From NCBI GenBank assembly GCA_021811105.1, contig JAJZPM010000033.1:1-40477 (forward strand): a stretch of 40,477 bases of DNA. The letters run 5' to 3'. The position numbers and the translations under genes are program-made. This document shows positions 32,951 through 40,357 of the stretch, one piece after another; within the stretch, counting starts at the first letter, position 1; each line of letters starts with the position of its first letter. The notes under the pieces are model-generated. The model was given only the letters and a program-made list of their open reading frames with translations. It searched no databases and had not been told where the DNA came from. The stretch is from Nitrospirota bacterium (lineage in GTDB: Bacteria; Nitrospirota; Thermodesulfovibrionia; Thermodesulfovibrionales; UBA6898).

Positions 32951-33631
32951 CTACCGGCGATTTGAAAACTTCAGATAGTTTTCCCAGACCGCCAATAATT
33001 CCTTTGTAGCCCTCAGGTCGCCGGCGCAATACCGCGCGATTTCGATGTGCTTTCCCGACTGGAAGAGCTCTTTTACCTGGTATCCTGTGATGCCGTCTTC
33101 TTTCGGACTCTTAATGCCGAAGGTCCTGCACCACATATCGAGGCTGAACTTCCTGCGGGATGCGCCGAAGAAGGTGAGCTGGTCGAAAAGGTCGATATGG
33201 GCGTCTCCGTAACGGTTCGGCATAAGGTCCCTTTTCGGCTTTATCTTATGGACCGCGGAGCGCACCATTATGAAGGGGCAGTCGAAACCCCTGCCGTTGA
33301 AGGTGACGAACTGGTCGTAGCTCTTCACCGTGTCCCAGAACTTTACCAGGATATCTTCTTCGGTCCCGCTTTCGTACCTGATGCCGTCCTCTTCAAAGGG
33401 CAGCAGGGGGTCGCTCCTGTTCTGGAAGTAGACCGCTCCTTTTGCCGTGTCGGGATTCAACATGCCTATAGCGACAATCTCGCCCGTAAGAGGATAGAAA
33501 GAAAGACTCTCTTCGACTTCCTTCTTTTCTTCATCGGACTCAGCCCATCTGAGCAGATAGTCCTGGACCGGTTGTTCGAGCGAATCGAAATCCTTTCCGA
33601 CGGTCTCTATATCAAATATGACGCGGGACAT
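32951..33631 (-). CDS. DEDDy-type 3'-5' exonuclease domain protein (PolB-exonuclease-like)
   Basis: A 226-residue stand-alone proofreading-type exonuclease domain. It has Asp7 and Glu9 in FDIET, Asp117 in FNGRGFDCPF, and Tyr201-x3-Asp205 in YCAGDLRAT, so it belongs to the DEDDy group, as in the predicted PolB-like 3'-5' exonuclease family (DNA_pol_B_exo2). Such proteins occur without a polymerase domain in many bacteria; the substrate (DNA or RNA) is not settled. There is no clear ribosome-binding site. Its start lies beside a direct repeat (33635-33669). It reads away from ctpA with a gap of about 100 bases. Confidence 0.88.
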   Translation of the reverse strand: MSRVIFDIETVGKDFDSLEQPVQDYLLRWAESDEEKKEVEESLSFYPLTGEIVAIGMLNPDTAKGAVYFQNRSDPLLPFEEDGIRYESGTEEDILVKFWDTVKSYDQFVTFNGRGFDCPFIMVRSAVHKIKPKRDLMPNRYGDAHIDLFDQLTFFGASRRKFSLDMWCRTFGIKSPKEDGITGYQVKELFQSGKHIEIARYCAGDLRATKELLAVWENYLKFSNRR

Positions 33632-33634
33632 TTT

Positions 33635-33669
33635 CAGTGAGCAGTAAATAATGAACAGTGAGCAGTAAA
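33635..33669. repeat. Short direct repeat upstream of the exonuclease gene
   Basis: CAGTGAGCAGTAAA occurs at 33635-33648 and 33656-33669, 21 bases apart. The type (CAGTGAGCAGT/GAACAGT) resembles a simple dispersed repeat. It touches the 5' end of the exonuclease gene. Confidence 0.6.
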
Positions 33670-33727
33670 AAAAGCGAAAGCGCTCAACAACCGTCGCGCC
33701 TGCATGGCTCCCCTGCTTTTCCCCTTC

Positions 33728-35041
33728 TCATTTCTTGTTTTCTGCCGAAGCAGGCGGCGCAGGGATGTCCCTGAAAATGTTCCATGTCTTCAGGATGTCC
33801 ACCGCGCGCTGAAGCTGGATATCGTCCTTTTCGTCCACCTCGATCGGGGCCATCTCCACATCCTCAGGCTTCATGTCCGTCTGTTCGTTCTTCAGATGCC
33901 GCGCGAGGTCCTTTTCCCTCAAAACGGGATGCTCCTTTGCCCCGTTTTTCGCCTCGAGTTTCAGCACGATATCCGGTGTGATGCCTGTGTTCTGGATCGA
34001 TATACCCTTCGGAGTATAGTATTTGGCCGTGGTGAGCCTCAGGCCGGCGCCGTCGCTAAGCGGGATCACCGTCTGTACCGAACCCTTGCCGAAGGTCTGC
34101 GTTCCGAGGATGGCGGCCCTGTTCCAGTCCTTCAGAGCGCCTGCCACGATCTCCGAAGCGCTAGCGCTCCCCTGGTTGACCAGCACGATCATCGGTTTGG
34201 TGAAGTGCGACTCACCGTCGGTGAAGAATTCCGACTTTTCGCCGGACCTCGTTTTTGTATACACGACGAGCTTGCCCTTCGGAAGGAACTGGCTTGTCAC
34301 ATCGATGGCGCTGTTTAAGAGGCCTCCGGGATCGTTCCTCAGGTCGAGCACGAGGGAGTTCACCTTTTCACCTTCGAGCTTTTTCAGGGCCGCCTCGAGA
34401 TCGGATGCCGTCATCTCCTGGAACTGACTGAGCTTTATATATCCGATCTTGTCTTCGAGCACCTTCGCCTTGACGCTTTTTATCTTAATGATGTCCCTCA
34501 TAAGTGTGAAGTCCTTCGGCTCTTGCCATCCCTCGCGCAAGATGCTGAGCGTGACAGAGGTTTTCGGGGCGCCTCTCATCTTCGTCACCGCGTCTTCGAG
34601 TGTCATGTCTTTGGTGGGTTCCTTATCTATTTTCACAATCTTGTCCCCAGCCTTGATACCCGCTTTGTAGGCAGGCGTATCCTCGATCGGCGCGATTACG
34701 GTAAGGGTTTTGTCCTTGATGCCTATCTGTATGCCCAGCCCCCCGAATTCGCCCTTCGTCTCTACCTGCATTTCCTTGTACGCCTCGGGAGGCATGAAGC
34801 TTGAGTGAGGATCGAGGGAACCTAGCATGCCCTTTATGGCGCTGTAGACGAGGTCCTTGGTATTCACCTCTTCGACGTAGTATTTCTTCACCATCGAGAG
34901 CACCTCGGTGAACGTCTTGAGCTCCTCGTATCCCTCGCCGGCGGCGCTCACGCTGGTCACCGACATTCTCCCTACCGATACGCCGAGAACCGCCGTGAAA
35001 ACGACCAGCATCACGACCACCGCTATCCTCTTGACTTTCAT
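33728..35041 (-). CDS. ctpA: C-terminal processing peptidase (S41 family, CtpA)
   Basis: A 437-residue periplasmic serine protease: N-terminal signal or anchor (5-24), a PDZ domain near 97-175 (GGLGIQIGIKD), the S41 core with NQGSASASEIVAGAL near 289-303 and TFGKGSVQTV near 316. The Ser294-Lys319 dyad has the 25-residue spacing of the family. CtpA proteases trim or degrade envelope proteins including cell-wall hydrolases. The start is the ATG at 35041 behind GGAGGT; a longer frame to 35140 only reads back into envC. It lies 16 bases after envC, in the ftsEX-envC-ctpA operon, so its substrates may include EnvC-controlled amidases. Confidence 0.94.
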   Translation of the reverse strand: MKVKRIAVVVMLVVFTAVLGVSVGRMSVTSVSAAGEGYEELKTFTEVLSMVKKYYVEEVNTKDLVYSAIKGMLGSLDPHSSFMPPEAYKEMQVETKGEFGGLGIQIGIKDKTLTVIAPIEDTPAYKAGIKAGDKIVKIDKEPTKDMTLEDAVTKMRGAPKTSVTLSILREGWQEPKDFTLMRDIIKIKSVKAKVLEDKIGYIKLSQFQEMTASDLEAALKKLEGEKVNSLVLDLRNDPGGLLNSAIDVTSQFLPKGKLVVYTKTRSGEKSEFFTDGESHFTKPMIVLVNQGSASASEIVAGALKDWNRAAILGTQTFGKGSVQTVIPLSDGAGLRLTTAKYYTPKGISIQNTGITPDIVLKLEAKNGAKEHPVLREKDLARHLKNEQTDMKPEDVEMAPIEVDEKDDIQLQRAVDILKTWNIFRDIPAPPASAENKK

Positions 35042-35057
35042 CAAACTGACCTCCTGA

Positions 35058-36203
35058 TTATCCTCTCCTGTGCCGCAGCCACTGGGCCGGGTCGAGGGGC
35101 TTGCCTTTATATCTAATTTCAAAGTAAAGGCCGGGGGCATTCAACATGCCTGACGTCCCGACCTTACCGATAACCTGGTTTTCTTTTATTATATCTCCAA
35201 CATGGGAAAAAATCTCCGAAAGGTTTCCGTACAGCGTATGATACCCGCTGCCGTGGTTGACGATGACGAGCTGACCGAAGCCCTTGAACCACTCGGCGAA
35301 TATCACCTTCCCCTCATGGACGGCCCTCGCGTCGGAGTTTGCAGAGGTCTCGATTTGGACGCCGTTTCTGAAAACCGGTGTATTGTACTGAGGGTCTCTC
35401 TGAGACCCATAGGGGACGGCGATCCTGCCGTCCGCGGGCCACGGGAGCTTCCCCTTGAACCGGGTGAACCCGATGCCGGGTCCCGTATAGGTATCGGTCC
35501 TTGACGACCGTTCTATGAGGTCGAGGAGTCTCCTGGAAGCCTCTTTCAGCTCGGCGAGCATCTTCTGCCGTGACACTTTTTCCTTCCTGACTGAAGAGAG
35601 GATAGTTTCTTTTGCCCGCTTTTGATCGGCCAATTCATTTTCCTTTGCCTTGATCCTCTCCGCATCGGTCTTGAGTTCCGCCTTCATGGTCTTCAGATGT
35701 TCGTATTTCTCGGTGAAGTCCCTCAGGTTTTCGCGGTAATCGCCGAGAACCTGATGCTCGTGGAGCGTGATCTGCTCGAGATATTTCCAGGTCCTCATCA
35801 TCTGGGAGATGTCCTCGGCGCTGAGCAGGAGCACGAGCATGTCGCCCGAATAGCCGAAACGGTTCATGATCCGCAGTTTTCGCTTCAGCCAGTCCTTCTG
35901 TTTTTCGAGTGTCCCCCTGATCTTCTCGATCTCGGCAGTGGTGGTCCGGATCGCCGCTTCGGTCTCGCTCATTTTCTTTCTGTACTTTCTCAGTTCCGCC
36001 TCGATCCTGTCGAGATTGCCATTTACGCCTTCAATCTCGCCGAGGATGGAAGATTCCCGCTTCTGCGCCTCACCGAGCTTCTTCTTCTGCTCGGCCATCT
36101 TCTTCTGGACTCTCTGGTATTCCTCCTCGTGTGAGTTGACGGCTGCGGTAACGGGCGGGGGGACGAGGAGCAGAAAGAGGAGCAGGGGCAGAAACAGGAA
36201 CAT
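35058..36203 (-). CDS. envC: EnvC-like murein hydrolase activator with degenerate LytM domain
   Basis: A 381-residue exported protein: signal peptide to about residue 20, a long coiled coil (25-245) and a C-terminal M23/LytM domain (about 265-375). The zinc ligands are missing: the first motif reads FRNGVQIET instead of H-x-G-x-D, and the last reads LYFEIR instead of H-x-H. So it should not cut peptidoglycan but activate amidases, as in EnvC of E. coli. That EnvC is recruited and gated by FtsEX, encoded directly upstream (TGATG overlap with ftsX). A division-site function is therefore strongly suggested. Confidence 0.9.
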   Translation of the reverse strand: MFLFLPLLLFLLLVPPPVTAAVNSHEEEYQRVQKKMAEQKKKLGEAQKRESSILGEIEGVNGNLDRIEAELRKYRKKMSETEAAIRTTTAEIEKIRGTLEKQKDWLKRKLRIMNRFGYSGDMLVLLLSAEDISQMMRTWKYLEQITLHEHQVLGDYRENLRDFTEKYEHLKTMKAELKTDAERIKAKENELADQKRAKETILSSVRKEKVSRQKMLAELKEASRRLLDLIERSSRTDTYTGPGIGFTRFKGKLPWPADGRIAVPYGSQRDPQYNTPVFRNGVQIETSANSDARAVHEGKVIFAEWFKGFGQLVIVNHGSGYHTLYGNLSEIFSHVGDIIKENQVIGKVGTSGMLNAPGLYFEIRYKGKPLDPAQWLRHRRG

Positions 36204-37072
36204 CAGTACTTCAGCCTTCCGAGGGCGATGGCGGCTCCGGTGACGCCGAGGAACGTACCGACGAAGGGCAGGACGAGGAACAGGTCCGTAGGAAAGAGTA
36301 TTGCCTTGAAGATCGGCATCGAGACGCTGAGCCTCAGAAGGACTATATAGTAAAAGGCAAAGATGCCGAGAAGGCTCACGACGCCGCCCGATGTGCCGAT
36401 GAGGGCGCCCTCGACAAGAAAGGGCGTCCTGATAAAGGCCTTTGTGGCACCGAGCAGCTTGAAGGTCTCGATCTCTTCGTCCCTGCGATAAAAAAGGATC
36501 TTTACCGTGCTGTAGCAGACGAAGACGATGCCCGCCCCGAGGCTCGCGATCAGAATTAGTCCGATTGTCTTCATCCCGACCCTCAGATAATTGAGTGTGG
36601 AGAGGAATTTTTCGGCGTAATCGACCTCTTTTACTCCCGGTATCTTCATGACTTCGCCTGCAAATTTCCTGACCGTTTCCTGCCCCACTGCGTCTTTTTT
36701 CAGTTTCACCTCGATCGCGTCGGGCAGGGGATTTTCATCGAGTCCCTCGAAGACGTAACTCGAGTTTTTCAGCGTTGCTTTCAACTCCTTCAGTGCCTCC
36801 TCTTTCGGGATATACCGCACCGAAAGGACCGCGTTGTTCTTTTTGAGAAGGCCGACTGCGGCATCGACTTTTTCTTTCTGGATGTCGTTGTCGAGGTAAA
36901 GGATCATCGAAAACCGCTCGGGCAGGTTCTTTGTCGCCGCGTCGATGTTGTAGACGGTGAAGAGCGCGAGGCTGATGATCAGCAGGCCCGAAGCGATGGT
37001 GAGGACGGATAGGAGATTGATCCACTTCTCCCTGATCAGGCTCTGGAAGGCGAGTATGACGGCATAGGTCAT
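36203..37072 (-). CDS. ftsX: Cell-division ABC-type permease FtsX
   Basis: A 289-residue membrane protein with four helices: one near 18-42, a periplasmic domain near 50-160 (FSMILYLDNDI, PDAIEVKLK), then three near 170-195, 218-245 and 258-280. The family core YRRDEEIETFKLLGATKAFIR near 194-215 (in parts: YRRDEEIETFKL, LGATKAFIR) contacts FtsE. The periplasmic loop binds EnvC-type activators. Its start overlaps the ftsE stop (ATGA), and its stop overlaps the envC start. Confidence 0.95.
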   Translation of the reverse strand: MTYAVILAFQSLIREKWINLLSVLTIASGLLIISLALFTVYNIDAATKNLPERFSMILYLDNDIQKEKVDAAVGLLKKNNAVLSVRYIPKEEALKELKATLKNSSYVFEGLDENPLPDAIEVKLKKDAVGQETVRKFAGEVMKIPGVKEVDYAEKFLSTLNYLRVGMKTIGLILIASLGAGIVFVCYSTVKILFYRRDEEIETFKLLGATKAFIRTPFLVEGALIGTSGGVVSLLGIFAFYYIVLLRLSVSMPIFKAILFPTDLFLVLPFVGTFLGVTGAAIALGRLKY

Positions 37073-37764
37073 TGCGCTCTTTCCTCCGCGACGAGGTTGC
37101 CCATATCGAGCTTGATCACCCTCCTGCCGCTGTTCCGGAAAAGCTCGCGGTTGTGGGTGGCGATGAGGACCGTGGTGCCCTTGGCGTTTATTTCCTTGAA
37201 AGTCCTCATCACACCTTCGGCAGTATCAGGATCGAGATTGCCGGTCGGCTCATCCGCGAGGAGAACGGTCGGCTCGGCCACTATCGCCCTGGATATTACT
37301 ACGCGCTGCTGCTCTCCGCCTGACAGCCGTCTGGGGAACACGTCGGCCTTGTGTCTGAGATTGACCGCCTTAAGCGTTTCGTATACCTTTGTCTTGATCT
37401 CCTTTTCGCTAATCCCTCTGATTCTGAGTGCCATCGCCACGTTCTCGAAGACGTTCTTGTTCTGGAGCAGCCTGAAGTCCTGGAACACGATGCCGATATT
37501 CCGCCTGAGGAAGGGGATGCTCGATTCTTTCAGCAGTCCCGTTTCCCATCCGGCGACGGAAATGGTCCCCCCGTCCGGTTTTTCCGCAAAATAGATAAGT
37601 TTCAGCAGGGTGGTCTTGCCCGAGCCGCTGGGACCCGTAACGAAGAGCATCTCGCCTTTTTCTACAGAGAAGGTGATGTCCCGCAGTGCGGTCAGGTTAT
37701 CGTAATCTTTCGTCACACCGCTGAAGTGAATCATCGGATTGTTTCCGTCGTTGGCCCAGGTCAT
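37069..37764 (-). CDS. ftsE: Cell-division ATPase FtsE
   Basis: A 231-residue ABC ATPase: Walker A GPSGSGKTT at 44-52, Q-loop near 95 (VFQDFRLL), signature LSGGEQQR at 147-154, Walker B VLLADEPTGNLD at 167-178, switch His in ATHNRELF. With FtsX it forms the complex that controls septal peptidoglycan hydrolysis. I chose the ATG at 37764, which follows AAAGGA by six bases and lies just past the stop of the upstream gene. The ATG at 37734 (MIHFSGV) matches the usual FtsE start and is an alternative. A longer frame to 37926 only reads through the neighbour. Confidence 0.94.
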   Translation of the reverse strand: MTWANDGNNPMIHFSGVTKDYDNLTALRDITFSVEKGEMLFVTGPSGSGKTTLLKLIYFAEKPDGGTISVAGWETGLLKESSIPFLRRNIGIVFQDFRLLQNKNVFENVAMALRIRGISEKEIKTKVYETLKAVNLRHKADVFPRRLSGGEQQRVVISRAIVAEPTVLLADEPTGNLDPDTAEGVMRTFKEINAKGTTVLIATHNRELFRNSGRRVIKLDMGNLVAEERAQ

Positions 37765-37771
37765 CGTTCCT

Positions 37772-38182
37772 TTACTTCCCTCCCCTGATGATATAGTCGA
37801 GCAATACGTCGTCGAGGCTCCTGGAAATTTGCTGCTTTGCGCCGGCCTTCTGTTCCTGCGGTTGCTCCTCCTGCTTGACTGCAGAGGTTTCCGGCTGTTT
37901 TTCTTCCTGCGAATCTCCGGGTGCATCTGCGACGTCGCCGTGCACGCCCCGGATCAACTCCTTCATCATGGCCTTGTGTTGTTCTTTCATCAACTCCCGT
38001 ACTTTCTCTTTGTAATCGGGGCTGGAAATCAGGTCCGCGTAACTGCTCTTCTTCGAGGCAAGTATGGTGCCCTTGTAATAGAGCAGGGTGATTACGAGCG
38101 GGTTTTTGAGGCCGTTATCCTCTGTCTGGACATGGTAGAGCTTGCCCTTATAAGGCACATTGGTATTATAACCGACTAACAT
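37772..38182 (-). CDS. Conserved small protein at the head of the ftsEX operon
   Basis: A 136-residue soluble protein. The N-terminal part (LVGYNTNVPYKGKLYHVQTE, then NPLVITLLYYKGTILASKKSSY) looks like a compact beta-domain that I recall as conserved in Desulfobacterota and Nitrospirota. The C-terminal part is a Gln/Glu-rich linker ending in a short helix (LDDVLLDYII). No known function. TATAAT at 38213-38218 (minus strand) gives a leader of about 25 bases. It ends eight bases before ftsE, whose ribosome-binding site is inside its 3' end, so it is cotranscribed and may have a division-related role. Confidence 0.75.
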   Translation of the reverse strand: MLVGYNTNVPYKGKLYHVQTEDNGLKNPLVITLLYYKGTILASKKSSYADLISSPDYKEKVRELMKEQHKAMMKELIRGVHGDVADAPGDSQEEKQPETSAVKQEEQPQEQKAGAKQQISRSLDDVLLDYIIRGGK

Positions 38183-38212
38183 GAGTTCAGTTCATACACA
38201 AAGATGATACCT

Positions 38213-38218
38213 ATTATA
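38213..38218 (-). promoter_or_regulatory. -10 box for the ftsEX operon
   Basis: TATAAT on the minus strand, with TTCACT about 17 bases upstream as a weak -35. It lies about 30 bases before the start of the first gene of the operon. Nothing else is clear in the gap 38183-38341. Confidence 0.4.
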
Positions 38219-38341
38219 AATGCTGGAAGGACAAAAGTGAAGGGCAGTTCCGCTGAGTTCCCGACAACGGACGGGGGGGCGGCAATGTGAGCGGATCAAC
38301 GGGGCATATTGTCTCACCGGAAGGATGCGCAACGCGGGGAC

Positions 38342-39385
38342 CTATTTTTCGACATGGATATGGATGTCATCCTTTAGCTCCCCCGTCACATCGCCGATGT
38401 AGGCGGCCAGAAGCCCCTCGCTCTGCATGGTGCTGATGAGTCTCTCCTTCTTCCCCGTGGGCACGAAGATGAGAAGGCCGCCCGATGTCTGCGCATCGTT
38501 GAAGAGGATCTTTTCGGGTTCTGAAACCCCCTCGCCGAACGTGACGTGCCTGCTGAAACTCTTGATATTGGCGATCGTGCCTCCCGGCACCTTGTTGAGG
38601 CCGATAAGTCTCGCGGCCTCCTCGAAAAAAGGCACCTGCCCGGAAAAAATCTTTGCCCTGCATCTGCTGGCGGTGAGCACCTCGTTTAAGTGGCCGATCA
38701 GGCCGAAGCCGGTGACGTCCGTTGCAGTGCTGACGCCCACTTCAATCATGATCTCGCTCGCCCGTCTGTTCAGCATTGCCATCGAAGAAGTGAATTCCCG
38801 GATCACCCCGTCGCTGCAAAGGCCGGCCTTCACGCCGGTAGAGATAATTCCGGTGCCGATCTTTTTTGTAAGGACGATCGCGTCGCCCACCCTTGCCTTG
38901 GAGTTGTCGAGGATCTTGCCGGGATGAATTACGCCGAGGACGGCAAAGCCGTACTTCGGCTCTTTGTCCCTGATCGTATGACCCCCTACGACCGATACTC
39001 CCGCCTCCGCCATCTTGTCGATCCCGCCCTGCATGATCGCCTTCAGAGACGGAAAAAAACCGGGCTGCGCCGGGAACATCGCGATATTCAGCGCGGTCAG
39101 CGGCCGTGCACCCATCGCGTAGACATCGGAGAGCGAGTTTGCCGCGGCTATCGCGCCAAACCAGTACGGATCGTCCACAATGGGGGTAAAGAAGTCGGCC
39201 GTCAGGACAACCGCAATATCATCGGTAATGCGGTAGACGCCAGCGTCATCGGCATTTGCATACCCGACAAGGACATTAGGGTCGGTGATTGGTGGCAGCT
39301 GCCCCAGCACCTGGGACAGGTCCGAAGGACTGAATTTGGCTGCTCAACCTGCGCAGCTTGACAGTTCAGTGAGTCTGATGTCCAT
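38342..39385 (-). CDS. selD: Selenide, water dikinase (SelD), a selenoprotein with Sec14
   Basis: A 347-residue ATP-dependent enzyme that makes selenophosphate from selenide, the selenium donor for Sec-tRNA and selenouridine. Reading from ATG 39385, behind GGGGGAAAG, codon 14 is TGA (39344-39346) within S-C-A-G-U-A-A-K, exactly where SelD has its active-site Cys or Sec; Lys17 is the catalytic Lys. Later signatures follow: DDAGVYRI, LTADFFTPIVDDPYWFGAIA, GGHTIRDKEPKYG, ATDVTGFGLIGHL, DAQTSGGLLI. Standard gene callers would start at GTG 39310 and lose the first 25 residues, including the catalytic ones. A hairpin after the TGA fits a SECIS. It lies 23 bases after arsR1 and is probably cotranscribed. 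Confidence 0.95.
39302..39346 (-). promoter_or_regulatory. Candidate bacterial SECIS element after the selD UGA
   Basis: Downstream of the UGA, CA-GTCC-TTC-GGAC-C-TG forms a small stem with a UUC loop (or UUCG-type apex) and one bulged C, about 16-20 bases from the UGA. That is the distance needed for SelB-dependent decoding. The exact fold is my hand estimate. Confidence 0.5.
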
Positions 39386-39408
39386 CTTTCCCCCTTTCTC
39401 TACAGTTG

Positions 39409-39753
39409 CTAATTCGTTCTGTCACCCGGATACTTGCCTTTCTTCGTTATCGGGCAGCACGCGGGTGCGGGAAGAGTGCCCGCATATTCCTTTTTCAGTA
39501 TGTCGAGGATGTCCGGGACCATAGGATCGACGAGGAAATAGCACCGCAGCCTGCCGTCGATATAGTAATCGATAATCCCGTGGTTCCTGAGAAGCGCAAG
39601 GTGCTGTGAAACGTTCGGCTGGCTTATGCCGAGGAAGTCCTCGAAGTCGCTTACGCACTTCACACCCTTCGCGAGTTCATCCAGGATTCTGAGCCTGACT
39701 GGATGCGCGATCACGCGCAGCGTTTCGATTTTATTTTTTTGCGGGAGTGCCAT
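39409..39753 (-). CDS. ArsR-family regulator upstream of selD
   Basis: A 114-residue winged-helix regulator. The helix-turn-helix is VSDFEDFLGISQPNVSQHLA, then LLRNHGIIDYYIDGRLRCYF. Cys residues are at 33 (before the first recognition-side helix), 71, and 99-100 (PACCPIT), so metalloid, thiol or selenium sensing is possible, though the classical ELCVCDL box is reduced to one Cys. It is followed by selD after 23 bases, implying that it controls its own operon. The start overlaps an operator-like region, and the leader is only a few bases. Confidence 0.88.
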   Translation of the reverse strand: MALPQKNKIETLRVIAHPVRLRILDELAKGVKCVSDFEDFLGISQPNVSQHLALLRNHGIIDYYIDGRLRCYFLVDPMVPDILDILKKEYAGTLPAPACCPITKKGKYPGDRTN

Positions 39754-39761
39754 GTCTATAA

Positions 39762-39807
39762 AAATATATAAGGATATTTGAATGTTGTGTCAACAAAAAA
39801 TTTGTTG
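39762..39807 (-). promoter_or_regulatory. Promoter and operator-like dyads of arsR-selD
   Basis: On the minus strand: TTGACA (39788-39793), a 17-base spacer, TATATA (39765-39770). One dyad, AAATAT-N6-ATATTT (39762-39779), covers the -10 box. Another, CAACAAA-N3-TTTGTTG (39791-39807), covers the upstream edge of the -35 box. Both are well placed for repression by the ArsR proteins. Confidence 0.6.
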
Positions 39808-39865
39808 GGCAGCGCATAGAAGTCTTTTTAAAAAAAAGGGAGGAACAAAACGCCTGAGGTCCGGA

Positions 39866-40198
39866 TCACTCGTTGGAGACGATGTCGATCAGCTTTGACC
39901 TTTCCTTCATCTGTTCGGTGAGCACCTCGCGCATCAGCACGCATGCCTGCACTACCTTCGGGTTGGCTATGCGGTAATAGATGTTGACTCCATCCCTCCT
40001 CGATTTCAGGATCCCCTTGTGCCTCATCACCGCCAGGTGCTGGGAAACATTCGCCTTTGGCACACCCAGGATATCGACCAGTTCGCCGACCGTTTTTTCA
40101 CCGTCTTTCAGCGAGTTGATGATCTCGAGTCGCTTGGGGCTCGCCAGTGTCTTGCACACCTCGGACTGCATTTCGAACAAGGTTTTGCTCTGTTTCAT
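39866..40198 (-). CDS. Second ArsR-family regulator
   Basis: A 110-residue winged-helix protein: SPKRLEIINSLKDGEKTVGE leads into VDILGVPKANVSQHLAVM, the DNA-recognition unit, then the wing RRDGVNIYYRIA. Two Cys (15 and 86) are far apart in sequence, a pattern used by some persulphide- or redox-sensing ArsR proteins, but this is weak evidence. The start at 40198 is chosen because the promoter -10 box lies seven bases upstream and AGGTA precedes it; a longer frame to 40234 would run through the promoter. About 110 bases separate it from arsR1, which has its own promoter. Confidence 0.86.
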   Translation of the reverse strand: MKQSKTLFEMQSEVCKTLASPKRLEIINSLKDGEKTVGELVDILGVPKANVSQHLAVMRHKGILKSRRDGVNIYYRIANPKVVQACVLMREVLTEQMKERSKLIDIVSNE

Positions 40199-40205
40199 CG
40201 TACCT

Positions 40206-40234
40206 ATTCTATTTTTTCGGTATAAAAACGTCAA
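40206..40234 (-). promoter_or_regulatory. Promoter of the second arsR gene, nearly leaderless
   Basis: On the minus strand: TTGACG (40229-40234), 17-base spacer, TAGAAT (40206-40211), then seven bases to the ATG at 40198. Transcription should start at or next to the initiation codon. Confidence 0.6.
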
Positions 40235-40278
40235 GAAAAAAGTTTCAGCTCCCCTGAACTCTGATTTTCATTTTTCTA

Positions 40279-40308
40279 TTGACAAAGGGTTTCCCGTGTT
40301 GCTAAATT
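40279..40308 (+). promoter_or_regulatory. Divergent plus-strand promoter facing the IS630-type element
   Basis: TTGACA at 40279-40284, 18-base spacer, TAAATT at 40303-40308. It points right, away from arsR2, but within about 50 bases the IS630-type end begins. It may have driven an ArsR-controlled gene that is now displaced, or it may read into the transposase. Confidence 0.5.
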
Positions 40309-40357
40309 AGCGACGGTACACTCCCGGGGGATCAGACGCCGGAGAAGAAATCAGCTA

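Noticed and set aside
33047-33640. Long plus-strand frame of 197 codons opposite the exonuclease
   Set aside because: It is the mirror of the minus-strand gene, which has all DEDDy motifs; the plus frame has no family features.
35058-36203. Active M23 endopeptidase
   Set aside because: All zinc-binding His/Asp positions are replaced, so an activator role is preferred.
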